A stretch of 64,000 nt of DNA from Wuchereria bancrofti (GCA_005281725.1 SSBO01000008.1:2701180-2765179); one strand, 5' to 3'; shown: positions 38,101-53,100, counted from the first letter of the stretch. Numbers and translations are program-made. The notes: generated by a model not told the origin, from the letters alone.

Positions 38101-41100
38101 AAATTTGAGGTTTTTGCTGTAATATTCTTCGATTTGATGTTTCACCTTTTTCTTGCAGTTGCAAATGTCGTTTTGGCGCATTTTCATAGATAACATCACG
38201 TGGTGAAATACGATCTTTTATTCGTAAATAATCATAAATATCATAGGGTTCACTATGAGCTAAACCTTGTTGTACACGTTGCGGTAAATTTGTACCAACC
38301 AAATTTACATTAGGAGACTAAAAATTTTGAAAAAACAATTCATTGTATGTTTTAGTGAATGAGAAAAATTTATGATTAGTGTAAAAATTCTAGAACAGAA
38401 ATTGAAAAAAACTGAAGAAATGTCAATTAGACATAAAATTTCAAATGTTGTTTACAAAAGTCAAAAAATTTTACACATCATTTTACCACTTTAAAATTTT
38501 TTAAAGCTATGATAATGAAAATGAAAAAGTTAGTGGTATAGAGGTTAAATTTCATACTCATTTCAAGAAGAGTGAAAAAAAAAGACTTCAAACTAGGACA
38601 ATCTAATACTTTATCTACTTTTTAAAAATTGGCTTAAAATTTTGGGAAACAATCCAAAATTTATGAAAATATTCAAAATCTAAAAAATAAAACTCGCATA
38701 AAACTGCAAATGCTTCATGCATTTAAAATCTAAAAATTGCAAGCAACATTTCTAGAAAAATATTACATGCATTTTCTTTTGAACATACGTTAATAATACA
38801 ATTAATTAACTTTACTTAATTACAATAATTTCTGGAAACAGGTAAGTAACAATGCTTCACAAACCTGTACAACACTCATTAGCTGATCGGATGGAGTTTG
38901 CTGAACGAATACTCGTCTTTCCTAAATTATTTATCTACGTCTAATAGCAAAATTTAATATTTAAATACCAATTAATCGGTGCTACTAAAGAATAAACACA
39001 ATATTTTTTGATAAATAATATAATAATATTTAGTATTCATGCAACAATACATCAAAATTTTAATTAATATTTATGCAAAAAAAAAACTTATCACTAACTT
39101 CTAAAACATTTCACATTTAAAATTGCTTATTAATTTTGTAATTCCATTCAACCATTTAAAAAATTACCAGCCATTTATGTTTGTACTTAAATTCTCGTAA
39201 ACATTCTGACGTTATTGGAGCATTTTCTAAACATTTTTCCGAAAGCCACGGATGTCGTAGCGCTTGGTCAACATTTAAACGACCGCTGAAAAAATACTAC
39301 GATAGAATAATTAATTAATTAAGCGAATTAATTAATACAATTGATACGACAAGAATTAGTGAGTAAATAAAATTAGCAAAATTGGCGTGAAATTATGCCA
39401 TTTTTTGATAAATTTCTAAATTAAAATTTTATATGTAAACAATACCGTGGATCAAGAACAAGCAATTTTGAAACAAAATCTTTGGCATTATTAGAAATTT
39501 GACTGAATTCTTCATTGTCAAGTGTATAATTGCCTAACATAACATTTCGAACTGTTTCAGTATCATTATCACCAAGAAACGGTGAAATACCGGAAAGCCT
39601 GAAAAGATGTTAAATGTAATTCATATTAAAATTACAACTATCTTAGAAAAAAAAAAAAAAGTTAAACATATTAAGTCAAATATTATCAAAAAAGAAAAAG
39701 TAAATTGTAAAAATTATTGATCGAAACTTACAAAACATATGTAAGAGTACCAACACTCCATAGATCAGAAGCAAGTGTAACCGGAATACCGGCTGCAATT
39801 TCTGGTGAAACAAATTCCGGACTACCCATTATATTTGCTATAACTTTACCGCGTACCAATCGCCTGAAATTTATAGCAAAATAAAGAGAAAAATTAAATA
39901 TTAGAAAAATATAATCCCTTTAAAAATAATAGCAATAATTAGCTTAAAAACATAAACATAGAAATTTAAGGAAAAAGAAAAACGTTTTTTCTTTTTCGTT
40001 TCAGTTAAAATGTTTTTCATTAAAAATTTTTTTTTTATCTAATATTTCTATCTATTTAGCAAATAATTTCCAATAATTTTTAAAATAGCTAATATTTTAG
40101 CTAACTATTTGTTACGATAATTCTACAAATATCAATCAATCAATCTTTCAATTTGCTTTAGTGTAATTTGAAATGGTCATTTCGTTGAGCAAACAAATTT
40201 AACAACAAAATAATGAAAAAATTTTTACTACTATCAGTTGTTTTCTAGAGCTATCAATACTACTACTATTACTCTACAATATTACTAGTAAAACTTAAGA
40301 AAAACGATTTAATTAAGTTTATTTTTATTATTATAGCAATTAAATAAAACAAAATATATAATATGAAATTAGTTAAAAAAAGAAACTTTAATCTTTAAAA
40401 AATATAATCCATAAAAGAGATATTTACTTTTTTAAAATAAAAACTTTTCAATATAATGTAAACAATATCACATTATATTAAATCATTTTATTAATTTTAG
40501 CATGGAAAAAAAAACATATTTAATAATTAAAATTTTTTTTTCAAGTAACAAAATTGATTTTTGACTCGTTTTCAATTATAAGTAAAAATAATTCTATTTA
40601 AAAAGAAAAAAAAAAAGTGTAACAAAAATGAAATTCAACCTGCTTTGACAAAAATCAGCTAATCGAAGATGATTGTCTTGTAAAAGAATTACTTCCGGTC
40701 GAATATCCAAATGAGCGATCCTTCTATCGTGCATACATTTTAATGCACATAAAAGTTGTTTTATAAATATTTGAACTTGTCGTTCAACAGCAACATGCTG
40801 CGTCTTTTCCGCCGGCGACGAAATTAACGAATCCAACAATGAACGATTTGCACTTAAATTAAAATTTAATGATAATGAAGCCATTTCTGTACACGATTGA
40901 TATTACTAGCCAATAATATAGTGTAGCAGAAATAATTCATTTGAAGTTGAATAATTAAATTAATTAATAAATTGTAGTTTTTAACATTTTAACTTATCAG
41001 ACTAGATTAAGGTAATAATTTAAATAGTTTAATTTGAAATAAACGTTGAGAGAAATAAGAATGAATCGGATATTTTTGTTGCAGATTAACAATCCAATAA

Positions 41101-44100
41101 AGATGCAAATGCTTAACACTGATTATCAGTTGTCGAATAACGAAGATATAATGAGAATATAATGATAATGATAATAGGTGAGAGCAGCATAGTTATTATA
41201 AGGATATAATGAAAATGATGATAAGGATGATAAATGCGATAGCAGTAGTGATAATAATAGTAGTAATCAAATATATATTTCTTATCAGAAATGAATAAAT
41301 TTATCAGAAGTGAATGCAAATAGAAAAGGATATAATTATAAAATTATAGTCAGGAATATTTTAGAATTCATTTAACAATTTTTAGTTCATAATATTTGGA
41401 ATAAAAATATGCAAACTTGTATTTTACTCGAAATGCTGCGAAACGAAGAAACATAAAACAAATAATTTGTTTTTTTTTTTTCTTTTTTTTTGATGATAAA
41501 GCAAATATTTTTAGAACTTTTGGATAAGAAGAAAGGAACTAAGAAAAGAGATTTGAAAAATGAAAGAGGCAAAAGAGGAAAAAAAAAAGTTTTGCAGTGA
41601 TGGAATAAGTTGATGATGAGATCATAGAACGCAATTTTAACTCACATAATGAAAAAAATTGCTTGTGAAGTATGGAAAATTGAGATGAATTGAAAGATGA
41701 AAAAAAAAAAACTTGCAAAGAAAAGTATTTTAAATGTATTTTTTTTCTTTGAATTTATAAAAATAGAATATAATACTAAATTGATGAATTTAATTGAATG
41801 ATTTATTAAGTTATTACAGTTGAAATATTTTTAGACGGATATCAAAAGATTCATTATAATTCTAATAGATCGTAATCTAATCATCTGAAAGCTTTATTGT
41901 TTGAATTAATTAATTAAATTATCAATTAATTTAGTTTTAAATTTAATTTTTGTTAAAAAGAAAAAAAAGATTTACCAGATCGATTCGACAACCATTGTGA
42001 CAATAGAAATAATACAGTATGTATTAATTAATAAATTATTATAATTAATAATAATAACAACAACAACATTCAAAGCATTTAGGATTTTTAGGCAGAACGT
42101 TTTTAGCAATCAGGAAATGAATAATCCTGAATCGAAATCAGGAATAAGAATTTTGTCTGATTACTGCTTCTCTTTATGATCAGAATAACACTTCCTATTC
42201 CTCTTTCATTTCTTATTCTTTACAATTTTTTGAAAGTTTGATTGATTGAATGATGGAAGAAAGGCATACACTTTTTTGCACTAAATTTTTCAAAGAATAA
42301 AACAAAAAAAAAAAAAAAGGAAATGTATGAAAAGATAATCGTTTAATTAATTGATTAATTAATTAACTAATTCACATTTCATTAGAAAATGCAGCGAAAA
42401 TAAAGTAGAAAAAAAAAATTTAGTTTTAAAGGTCACTGATTAGAGTTAAATCTTATTTGAATGAAATAAAGATGAATCATTACTTTTGCATTATATTAAG
42501 TATTTGCAAATATTATACATCAATAAAAAGTTCATTTCTTTAAAATTTTTATTTTCTTATAATTTTTTAATATTATATATAAAATTTCATCAATGTTTGA
42601 TAGAGAAGAATTTGCTCATAAATATATGTATCAGACGCTGTTGTAATAATAACAATTAGCAAAGGATGAATAGAAAAAACAAATGAGAAAACAGATGTTT
42701 AAAGATTAAATAATTCGTTATTTTTAATCCTTTTTATTTATTTATTTGTTATTTTCTTTAAACTCTTTTATATATTTTTAAACTTGACTCTATGTACTTA
42801 CATAATTGATGAATGTACAAATAAACTTGCTTAAAGATAAACAAAAATTTCACCGATTGAAGCAAATTAATCAACAATATTCATCTTTGCTATTGAATTA
42901 ACAAGAAATTTAATCTTAATGATAAGTTAATTAATACTATTTGCTATACTGCAATTATTTGATATCAAAGTTTTTAAAATAATTTTTTTGACATTAAATT
43001 ATCTAAGCATTTTGATATTTATAATTATGAAAAAAAAAAGTTCAGCTGCTAAAGTATATTATACAAATGCTATACTTGTGTACTGAAATTAATCTTTCTA
43101 AATTAAATTTCTTTTAGAATTATAAATTTAATTTTTTTTTTTCTGTTGAATAAATTTCTTTTTTTCTATTTATCAGAAAATAAATGCCAATAACTAAACA
43201 ACGTATCAATGTTTACAGTGTAAAATTTTGTGATTTAATTCATCCATGATTTAATTTCAAATTCAGTGATCTAATTTAAAACATCATCAATAAATTCTTA
43301 CGATTTAAATTTTCAATAATTTTTAAAATTTAAATATCCAATAATTACATAAGTTATTTAGCAATAAACTTATCAATCAATTATTTTTTAAGTTTGTTTT
43401 AAGTTTTATTAGTTTTGCCTTATGATATACAATAAGATTAATTTCGTCATGAATGCGCCTTTTTTGACGTATTTATTTGACGTATTTAATATGCGTACGT
43501 GATAGAATTAATCGATCGTTCGTAAGTACAAATGATATGCGCAGTTATTTCAAGTCAGATTAATTTGAATTCATCGATTATTCAAAGATTTACGCGAATA
43601 AGTTCACGTGAACGTTTGGAAAAAGTTGAATAGAAATTTGAGAAAATTTTGATTTTTTTTTATCTTAAATGTTAATTATTCGAGAAAAATCAATTTCTTT
43701 CGGAATTTAAAAAAAAATTTCATTAATGAAAGGCTTTTCTGTTTGATCTAACACTCAGCAACTTACCTATTAGTTTATATTCAAACCAAATTTCTCGTTT
43801 ACAGGAAAAAATTTCTTTCCTTCTTTTTTTTTTTTAAAACAAATTACTCATAAAATATTTACTTTTCTGACTCTATTTATTTATTAAAAAAGGTTGTGAT
43901 CAAAATGAATGTGAAGCATTCGTCAAATCTGTTTCTTTTTTTCGAATAAACTAAAATAAAATTAAAATGTTTCCTTTTAACTTCATTTCAAACATTTAAC
44001 TTTTCTGTCTTCTGATCGTTTCAGAAAGATAATCCATTATCATTGGCATTGACATTATCTTTTATCTCATATATCGCTTATCATTACCAAAATGAATTAG

Positions 44101-47100
44101 GTTAAGTATATTAATTTAATATAAATTTAAGGAATTAAATGATTTTAAGAATTTTGAATTTGTAATCATCTAATTTTCAATGTTTCGTTGTGAATTTTGT
44201 TTGATTAAATTAGTTAAGGAATCAAATAAGAGGGAATCAATCGAAGAATAAATTTGAAAAAAGTAGGAGGAAATAGAGTTTGAGACATGGACTTTGTTCA
44301 TTTTCAAAAAAATAAAACCTAATTTAGTTACCCTAACAAATAGGATAGGATTACCTTAATACTTTAATTTTACTTAAGGTAATAAGTAGGATAACATGAA
44401 AATCATGTAAACTTAGCAAAATTATATCAGAGATTTTTCATCATCTTTTTGCAATTTATAAATATTAATTGATTTAATTAATTGAAAATATAATTTTTAA
44501 TGTAAATAAATGAAGAGTAAGTGAATGAATTCAGTCAAATAATTATTGTATCATTTGAAACTTGAATTAAATTTTTCTTTTTGAATTTTTTTTAGGTTTT
44601 CCCATGTTGTTTTCAATTGTATAATTTCATATTACGATATTTCCTTTGTTTTTTTTTGTTTTTTTTTTCTTGCCAATCATATTAAAATGTTACTTTTCAT
44701 AGATAAGAACAGCAATGCCTTGATCCATAATAGCCTGATGAAGTTGTATGATATTCGGATGATCCAAATTATTTTGCATTTCAATATTACGAGCTAAATT
44801 TTCATCCAAAGCACGTAATTGGGCCAAGTAACGTTTACGTGTACTAATTTCGGTGACATGAAATGTTGCTCCAGCAGCTGCAGCTCTGCAAATACAGAAA
44901 ACAATAAACAAGACCTCATTCTTATCTCTAATTCCTATCATTTAATGTTTAAGTAGAAAATGCTGCAACTCTCTCTCTCTCCCTCCTTTCCTCTCTCTCT
45001 CTCTCCAATTAATAAAAAATTCTGATATATTGCATACTTTTTTGAAATTATAAAAAAGAGAAATTACTAAATTAAGATATAATCTAAAATCAAAATCATA
45101 AATTTATACTGTATTTTTAGAGTTTCATTTTTTTTTTACCCACAATTTGTTCATAAATGTTAGATTTTTTTTTGCATCCAAAATTTAAATTTTCCAAAAA
45201 AAATTATTTGATTTTTTTTTTTTAATAATATAAATTTCCATTTCCGTGCAGCATTCTACTTTATTGACAAGAGAAAGTGCTTTTGTGTATTGAGGTTGAG
45301 GTCTTGTTTAGCTTTCTGTATTTGTTTAGCACAAGAAACTTATAATTAATAAATTCATTTTCATTTTTTTTCATTTTTTTTTTTTTTTGAAAATTCAACA
45401 AAAATTAACAAAAAATTTCACTATTTTAATTATTTCAGCTGGAAAATTGTTCAAAAATCTCATAAAAAATTTGAAAGTTTCTTGTGCTATACCAACCTAA
45501 GTTTATTTTTTTTTCTTGTTGGGAAAGGAAAGGTTAACAATCAGTGCACAAAATTTGGGTTATTTAAAAAAAAAAGAAAGAAAAAGAAATAATCTAAATT
45601 TCAATGTGAAATTTCATTGTAGATGGCATGAAACACTGTCGATGTATTCACCATCACAACTTCATAACAAATCTATGATCTATCTAAATGGCTAAAAGTC
45701 TTGAAATAGCTGAAACTCAGCAACCGGAAAAGAAAAAAAAAACGGAATTAAAAAAAGGAAGCAGAAAGCTATAACAACACCCATTGCAAGGCATAAAATA
45801 ATTTGTACACAAAAACAGCCACACTTCTTCATTTTGTCAAAGAAAGTAAAATATTGCGGAAATGAAAATTCGTTTCATTTTTTTAAATTTATTGGCAGCC
45901 TTTTTCGAAATACATCGCAAAAGAACATGTAATATAGTGACGTAATTTCAACGGAAAAAAAAATTTCATTTAATATCTTTTAAATTTTCATTTTAAAATT
46001 TTTAAAATTTGATTAAATTTATATGAAGTGAAATTTTCATCATTAAAAAGAGAGAGAGGGAAAAAAAAAAGGTGATGTAAATTTGATAAGTTTTATGTTT
46101 CATCGATATTAATCAATATATTGAAAATCGAATCGAAATTAATGCATTAACGGTTATCACAGAATTGAAATTACATTAATAGCTTTAAGCTAGAATATAT
46201 GATGATAAGTTAACAATTTGATAAAAAAAAAAAAGAAAAAAATGATTCGAAGCACAAAATGAACAGTCGTTGCATTATCAGAAAAAATGCTAAAATGAGT
46301 AATTAATCATAAGAGATGAAAAAAAAAGAAAAAAAAAAATTCTTCCCAAATTTTTAGGGTAAAATGGAAAGCAATATTTCCCGTTATTAGATGAAAATTT
46401 GAAGTAAAAATATTTCAATTAACTACAGTTTGTTCAATATGAGTGGAAAGAGAAAGAAAGAATGCGCTTCAATTTGAAGCATTATACTCGTACTTTTCAT
46501 CGTTTTCATCAATTTCATAAATTTCTCGAACTTTACGAGCTTCAAGTGTCATGCGAGATTTTTCCTTTCGAATATCATGCATCGTGCTGAAGTCACCATC
46601 AGCTAAAATTTCAAAAAAAAAAAATGAAAAAAGAAAAAAGCATTGAGAATAAAATTTTGAAAAAATTTTAATGATATGATAACATATTCAATCATCACAG
46701 TTCATGATGATAATGAATAATCTAATGTAATAATCAATAATCAATAATTAGGGATCAAATCATTCAAAAATATTTCCCTTTTCAAAGTTTTGAAATTACT
46801 ATAAGCTATGGTTTCAAGTATTACTATATCTCAAATTCCACAAATAATATCTCAAATTCTTGATATCGTAAGAAATGAGTATTTAATATAGTTAAATAAA
46901 AAAATGTAAAAAAAAAAATTAAAGTAAAATAAAAAATAATTCAATTTTGACATCCAGTCAAAAAGAAACTGACGAATAAGTGATTTTTGAAAAATAAGAA
47001 AAATTTCTATTACCCATTCAGTAATCCAAGATAAAAAAGATACAACGATCATGAAGTAATCAGTATACCTATACTGGTAATCTTATCGTATACAATGGTC

Positions 47101-50100
47101 GAAATAATTTAAATATATTCTATATTCATTTTTAAAAATTTGTCAAAGTGATGTAAACATTATTAATCTTTGTTCTTCCCTACTATACTACTTAATATCT
47201 AATCCTATGACAACCTTTTCCCAAATTTGAGTACTAACCATTTAAAAGTATAATAATAGTTGCTAAAAGATAATTAATATAATTAATTAATAATAATAAA
47301 ATATTTCAACCTTCAATAGTTACTGAACACGATGTTGTCGCTCTGCCAGCATCGTTTATGGCTACGACGGAATAAATTCCGCAATCGCACCACAACGGTT
47401 CATTGATGATCAATGAACATAAAGAGCCTTCACGTACAAAATTAACGTGAGATGATCCGACAATTGGCCTCCAATCCTGAAAAGAAAAAAAAAACGATTG
47501 TAAAATTAATAATTTAAATAAATTCAAGAAATTGTAAAATTTTTCATATTTCACTTTAAATATTAGCATGGATAATGATGCACTAGTATAATCACAATTG
47601 ACAAAATAATATATTTTTTTTTGATTAAAAAAATATAGCTACTATTATTTGTTTAAAAAAAGAGGACAATAAAATATATTTGCCAATTCTTTTAAAATGC
47701 TTAAAATTATCTTTATCACTATCTTATGATAACATTATCAATATCATGATAAAGCAAAAATATGAACTTTTACACAAATTTTAATTTTAACATGAACTGT
47801 AAACTTACCTTCATCCATTTCAATTCCGGAAAAGGACTTCCTTCAACACGTACATCCAACCTGAGCGGTTTACTATTAGGTATTACTTTATTAATCAAAG
47901 GCTGAATAAACTTTGGTCGCGCTGAAAATGACAAAACTTTACGAGTGCTTTTTTTTTAATATTTTTTTTTAAATTGTAAAATTTCTTCATTTAGGAAATA
48001 AAAAGTTAAAATGTCTAAATTATCCACTAAAAAAAAGCTGCAGAAACAATTTAAAATGTTTTAAAATGGTGATAAATCTGATAAACATACCACCCAAAAG
48101 AACTTGAATATTTTGTTGTGCTTCACCATATTGATTAGTTGCAATACATTGATATTGTCCAACATTTTCCTTACTAAATCCATTTATCATAAGTGTTGTT
48201 TCTGTGCCAGCATGGGTTAACACACGAATTCTGTAATATCACTGAGACATTGATAAACAAATAAACAAGTAAACAAAACAAAAAAAAAAAGTACTAGTAG
48301 TAGATAGATTGTTTAATTAAATTAGTTCTTAAAGCAATTAAATTGCTTTATAAAATTATGATAGAAAATTTACCTAGACATAGGTCCAGTATCAAGATCC
48401 ATGTTACGGAATTTCCAAACAATTTTTGGATCAGGATAACCGGATACACATAGCGTTATTGATAGCATATCATTTTCTCCACAGAATCGTTTTTCCTCCA
48501 CACCGGGTGCAAACCATGGTGCACATGCTAAAAAATTTTGAAACTTTGAACTTCATTTTTTATTGAAATGTAACTATACTTCGATATTATTCGACCATGT
48601 AATCAATTGCACTTTGACCTCTTCCGATCTTTACCACTTCAAATTTGCCAGTAAATTTGGTGGCAGTTAAAAAGGATATTTAAAAGTGATAATATTTTAA
48701 AAAATATAGTATTTATATTATATTTAAACGTAAACAACAATACCATATTGTTCCGCATGCGCTTGACCAAGCGCTTTCTCAGTATACGGATCGAGTAGCG
48801 GAATAACTCGCTTGTTTTTATCAAGTACCGGTTGCGGAGGTGCCATCAGTCGAGATGGTGGTGAAGCAGGTGATGGATCACTAATACCGTAAATATTCTC
48901 CGCACGTACTCGAAATTGGTAACTTTTACCAAGTTCCAGATTTCGAACTTTACATACCGGCTCCGGAATGTTATAATCAAGCTGCAATTGAATTTAATTT
49001 TAAAGCCAAAGAATCAAAATTACAGTCTCACATTTATGAAATGATGAATCATTATCCTTTTAAAATTATCCGATCTTAAATGGATCATTGATAAACATTG
49101 AATTTTTGAGATTTGATAAGTACTTACCAACATCCAATCTTTTCCAGGTAATTCACGTATTTCAATGACATACGTTACTTGAGGATATCGTGGTGGAGCT
49201 CTCTTGGTTGGAATCCATGAAAGTGTTAAGTAATGTCCAGTAACTTCTTTAATGAATGGACCACGATCCGGTGGAGTTGGAATGTCTAAAATTTTAGTAT
49301 AATAATCAATTGATTCGTTAAAAATATGATTTCTTAAGTATTATATGAACTTTCTAACTGAACTTTAAAAAAAAAGTTTAACAACTTACTATGATGTGGA
49401 ACTTTCTTAAAACCATATTCTTCTGTTAGATAAGGTGTAACATCAATTGAACCATCAAATTTAATCGAATCCAAAAGAGGCACTATAATAAAATTTCCAA
49501 AGAATAAAACTAAAGAAATTCTTGAAAAAAAAAAACATAACTAGTAAAAAGTAAGAATTAGAATTTAAAAAAATCTGAAGAAATAAAATTTTTCTGGAAC
49601 TTTGTTAAAAATTACTTAAACCACTTACCAGTTACATCTAATACCGCACTACTTGAAGCTTGTCCATGAGAGTTTCTAGCAATTGCTACATATTCGCCTG
49701 CATCTTCCGGAAGTGTATCCATGATAATAATAGCATGTGATCCACCACCACACGACTGAATACGTATCCGACCACCAGGTATTATCCTTTTACCGTTATG
49801 GAACCAATCAACCTGAGCAATAAATCATAAATTTGCTACATGTAAAGTAATTAAGCTCAATTTTTATCATTAAATTTCAGTTCAAGACTGAATTATTTGG
49901 CTATGTTCAACTTTTACAACTAAACTTTTAATGAGTTCAATCCAAATTTTGGTTAGAATTTTTAAAGAATTAAAAGTGACACACCTCAGGTGGTGGATAA
50001 CCAACTACAAGACAATCAAATATTGTTGGCATATGTGAGAAGACATGTTTATTTTTGAGTTGACGAATAAATCCTGGAGGATATGGCATACCACCTCTGC

Positions 50101-53100
50101 AAACTTCATTATTTGGCAAAAATCAATGATAAGCAATCATTTAAAATTTATGAAATGAGCCATCAAATCAATTTTAATCAGTTTAGATTATAATTAATAC
50201 TGGAAGAAGTATTATTTCTCACCTATCTCGATCATCTTCATAGCCTGGTACTTCTCTTGGCCTGATAATTGTAATAGCGCCTTCGGTTCGTGCTGTGCCA
50301 AGTTTGTTGGTAGCTTCCAAAGCATATTCCGCTTCATCTTCCGGTGAGGCATTAAGGATTACACAATGATGGATACCGCGTTCATCAGTCCATACCACCA
50401 CTGGACCATCCGGTCCACTAGATTTTAGTTCTTGACCATTTTTAAACCATTTTACAGTTGGAGTTGGCCAACCTGATGTACATACTTGCATTTCAATAGT
50501 ATTACCCTGAAATTTAACTTATTGTCAGGTTTATTAAGTTTATTAAAATTTACTAAAGTAACAAAGGAAATTCTTACGGATGCAAAATTAGAACACAAAA
50601 AAAAAAAGATGAAAAGATATAGAAAATGAAATTGACTTATACCTGATGTACACTCATATTATATAAACCACGACGAATACGTGGTTTACTTTCTACCGGT
50701 TCCTCATTAATTAATGGTTCCATTTTCTTTGCTAGTAATGTTCGATCACCTAAATTTCCAAATTAATTAAATCAAATTCAAAAAAAAAAAACTAAAATTT
50801 CAAATTAATTAAAGTAGACATTTCAAGAAGGAAGTTATAAAATTTCTGAAAATATTTTACAGTATTTTTATCATAAGATTATATCATTTATAATTATATG
50901 AATGCTAAAGTTACAATCTTAATTTAGCCATATTTGTTAGAATAATTAATTTGTAAACTTTCAACAACATTTTATGCATCAAAAATTAGATTATTATTTA
51001 ATAAAAGCAAAACTATTTTTTAATTTAGAAAATTACCTATTGTTTCATTAAGATTGTTAAAAAAAAAAATTGACAAAATTACCTTCAAGCGCAATTTCTC
51101 CTTTTGTAGAAGCGGTACCGTACTCATTGGTTGCTACACATCGATAGAATCCTTCCGCAAAGAAATCAACATCTTTTAGAATTATACGTTGTGTTTTATC
51201 ATCCAAACTTTCAATCTGAAAATTTACATTGTTTTCTTTTTTTTTTGTAAGAAAAATATTAGAAGAATTGAAATAAATAATCAAAATTCTTTGCTTTAAA
51301 ATGAATTAATTTTAAATAATTAAATAAAAGAAATAATAAAATTACCCTAATTTTATCATTGCATTCAATTTCAATACCATCTTTCAGCCATTTAATTTCT
51401 GGGAAAGGTTTGCCATATGGGACACATTCCAGAATAACAGTGTCACCTGCTTTAACTCGTTTCATAGTAAGTGGTACAGAGAAACCTGGTGCATTACCTT
51501 CACGAATTTCATCCTCGAAATTACGTTGTGGTTTCTTTTCTTTTACTACAAAATTTCATTTACGTACAATTTTTCATTTAAATACAATAACGATTACTTT
51601 TTAATTAATCAAATATAAATTATACAAATTTCAATATTAGCAATAAAATTGTGCTTGAGCAAAATCTCTCCATTGATCATTCAATTTTTAAATATTAAAA
51701 AATAATAAACATTATTGATTGATGCAATTTAAATATAAAATTTAATAACTAACATTGTACAGCAACTTCACATATTGTTCTATCAGAGCCATACATATTT
51801 TCTGCAACACATCGATAACAACCGCCATCAAATCGATTAGCATTTTTAACGGTTAATTCACAATTACCATCTGCGCTTTCAGTCTATAAAATAATCAAAT
51901 AAATTTCAATTAGAAAGAATTAAATAAGATAATTATTGTGATATAAATGAATGATATAATATTCAATTTGAAATTTTCCAATGTTATAAAAAAAAAAAAA
52001 AACTTTTTTTTTTTTTGATTAAAACTTACCAAAGTACAATGACCATAAGAGTAAACACGTTCACCATTTTTGAACCATTTAATTTTTGGCCGTGGATCAC
52101 CGCTAAATTTACATCGTAGCGTAAAATCGTTACCTTCCATAATTTTGATACTTTCAAGTGGTACAATAACACGTGGAGCACGATATGCATCGAATTTCTC
52201 GCTAAAATGCAAAAAAAAAATAGTTTAAATTTTTAATCCAAATTTGAATTCCACCATAATCAATTGGGATCTGAATTTCATCATAGATCAAGTAAATAAA
52301 TTAAATAAAGTTTATTATTAAAAAATTACTGCTAACTGATTGAGGTCAAAATTAAGTTAAACTCAGTTAATCTAATCAACTGATTAAGGTCAAAATGTCA
52401 CATGTTGCCACTGGTAATTTGAGAAAAATTGATATAACTTTTTAAGAAATTTGTATTGAAACATTTGAAGAAAAGAAAATTCTAAACTAAACTAAACTAT
52501 TGGCATTTTTCTTTTCTTTTTATTTTCCTTAAATTTTTTAAAAAAAAATTTACCCATCAATAAAACCATTGGTCGCATCTTGTAGCACTTTTTTAACTGT
52601 TGCAGTAGCTTTACTATGTGCTGAACCAAATGGATTAGTTGCAATTACTCGATATAAACCTGAAATTAAATTAAACTCTAATCAGTTAATCTAATCAACT
52701 AAAACTATTTCTCTTTTATCAGTGTGATATATTTAAAATTATTCTAAACTATAAAATTCATTCTTAGAAATATGCCTTCATCATTTGCGATGCATGAATT
52801 GATAATAAGACGTGTTCGACCATCTGAATCAGATTCAATTTTAATTCTATCATCAGGAATGATTCGTTCACCGTCTTTGTACCAAATAAGATCGGTCAAA
52901 GGAGCTCCTTCAATTTTGCATTCCAATTTCAACGGTTGACCTAAAAATAATTTTTACATAAAATTTCAAAAGACTATTCTTGTAATGAAATTTTCTAAAA
53001 ATTTTTTCTATAAATGAAATTTTGAAATAATTGTTGAAGTGACAAATTAAAACAACTAAAAACATACCTTCAATAGCACGTGCATCACCCAAAGCAATGG

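Larger units (their letters stand above)
33616..38921 (-). other. unc-89: unc-89 inter-kinase linker
   Basis: Exons: 38921-38865, 38317-38078, 37427-37278, 36358-36212, 35518-35428, 35270-35173, 34974-34801, 34622-34515, 34134-33977, 33764-33616. No domain is recognisable. The coding sequence is polar, with Ser/Pro stretches (SPNTRSPRSLPLLPG) and a charged patch (EIEEMKKKRRKE). Most junctions are phase 0, unlike the Ig region, which fits a spacer assembled from small symmetric exons. Confidence 0.8.
39168..46602 (-). other. unc-89: unc-89 protein kinase domain 1 (degenerate)
   Basis: Exons: 46602-46494, 44885-44694, 40852-40640, 39863-39732, 39598-39446, 39285-39168. The fold is recognisable (HPNIIQL, HLDIRPEV, SPEFVSPEIA, SDLWSVGTLTYVL, RHPWL), but catalysis looks lost. 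The glycine loop reads KAAAAGATF, the ATP-binding Lys position reads YLAQLRAL (Gln), HRD is HLD, the catalytic-loop Asn is Val, and DFG is DFC. The 3.8 kb intron after the hinge is the longest in the gene. Confidence 0.9.
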
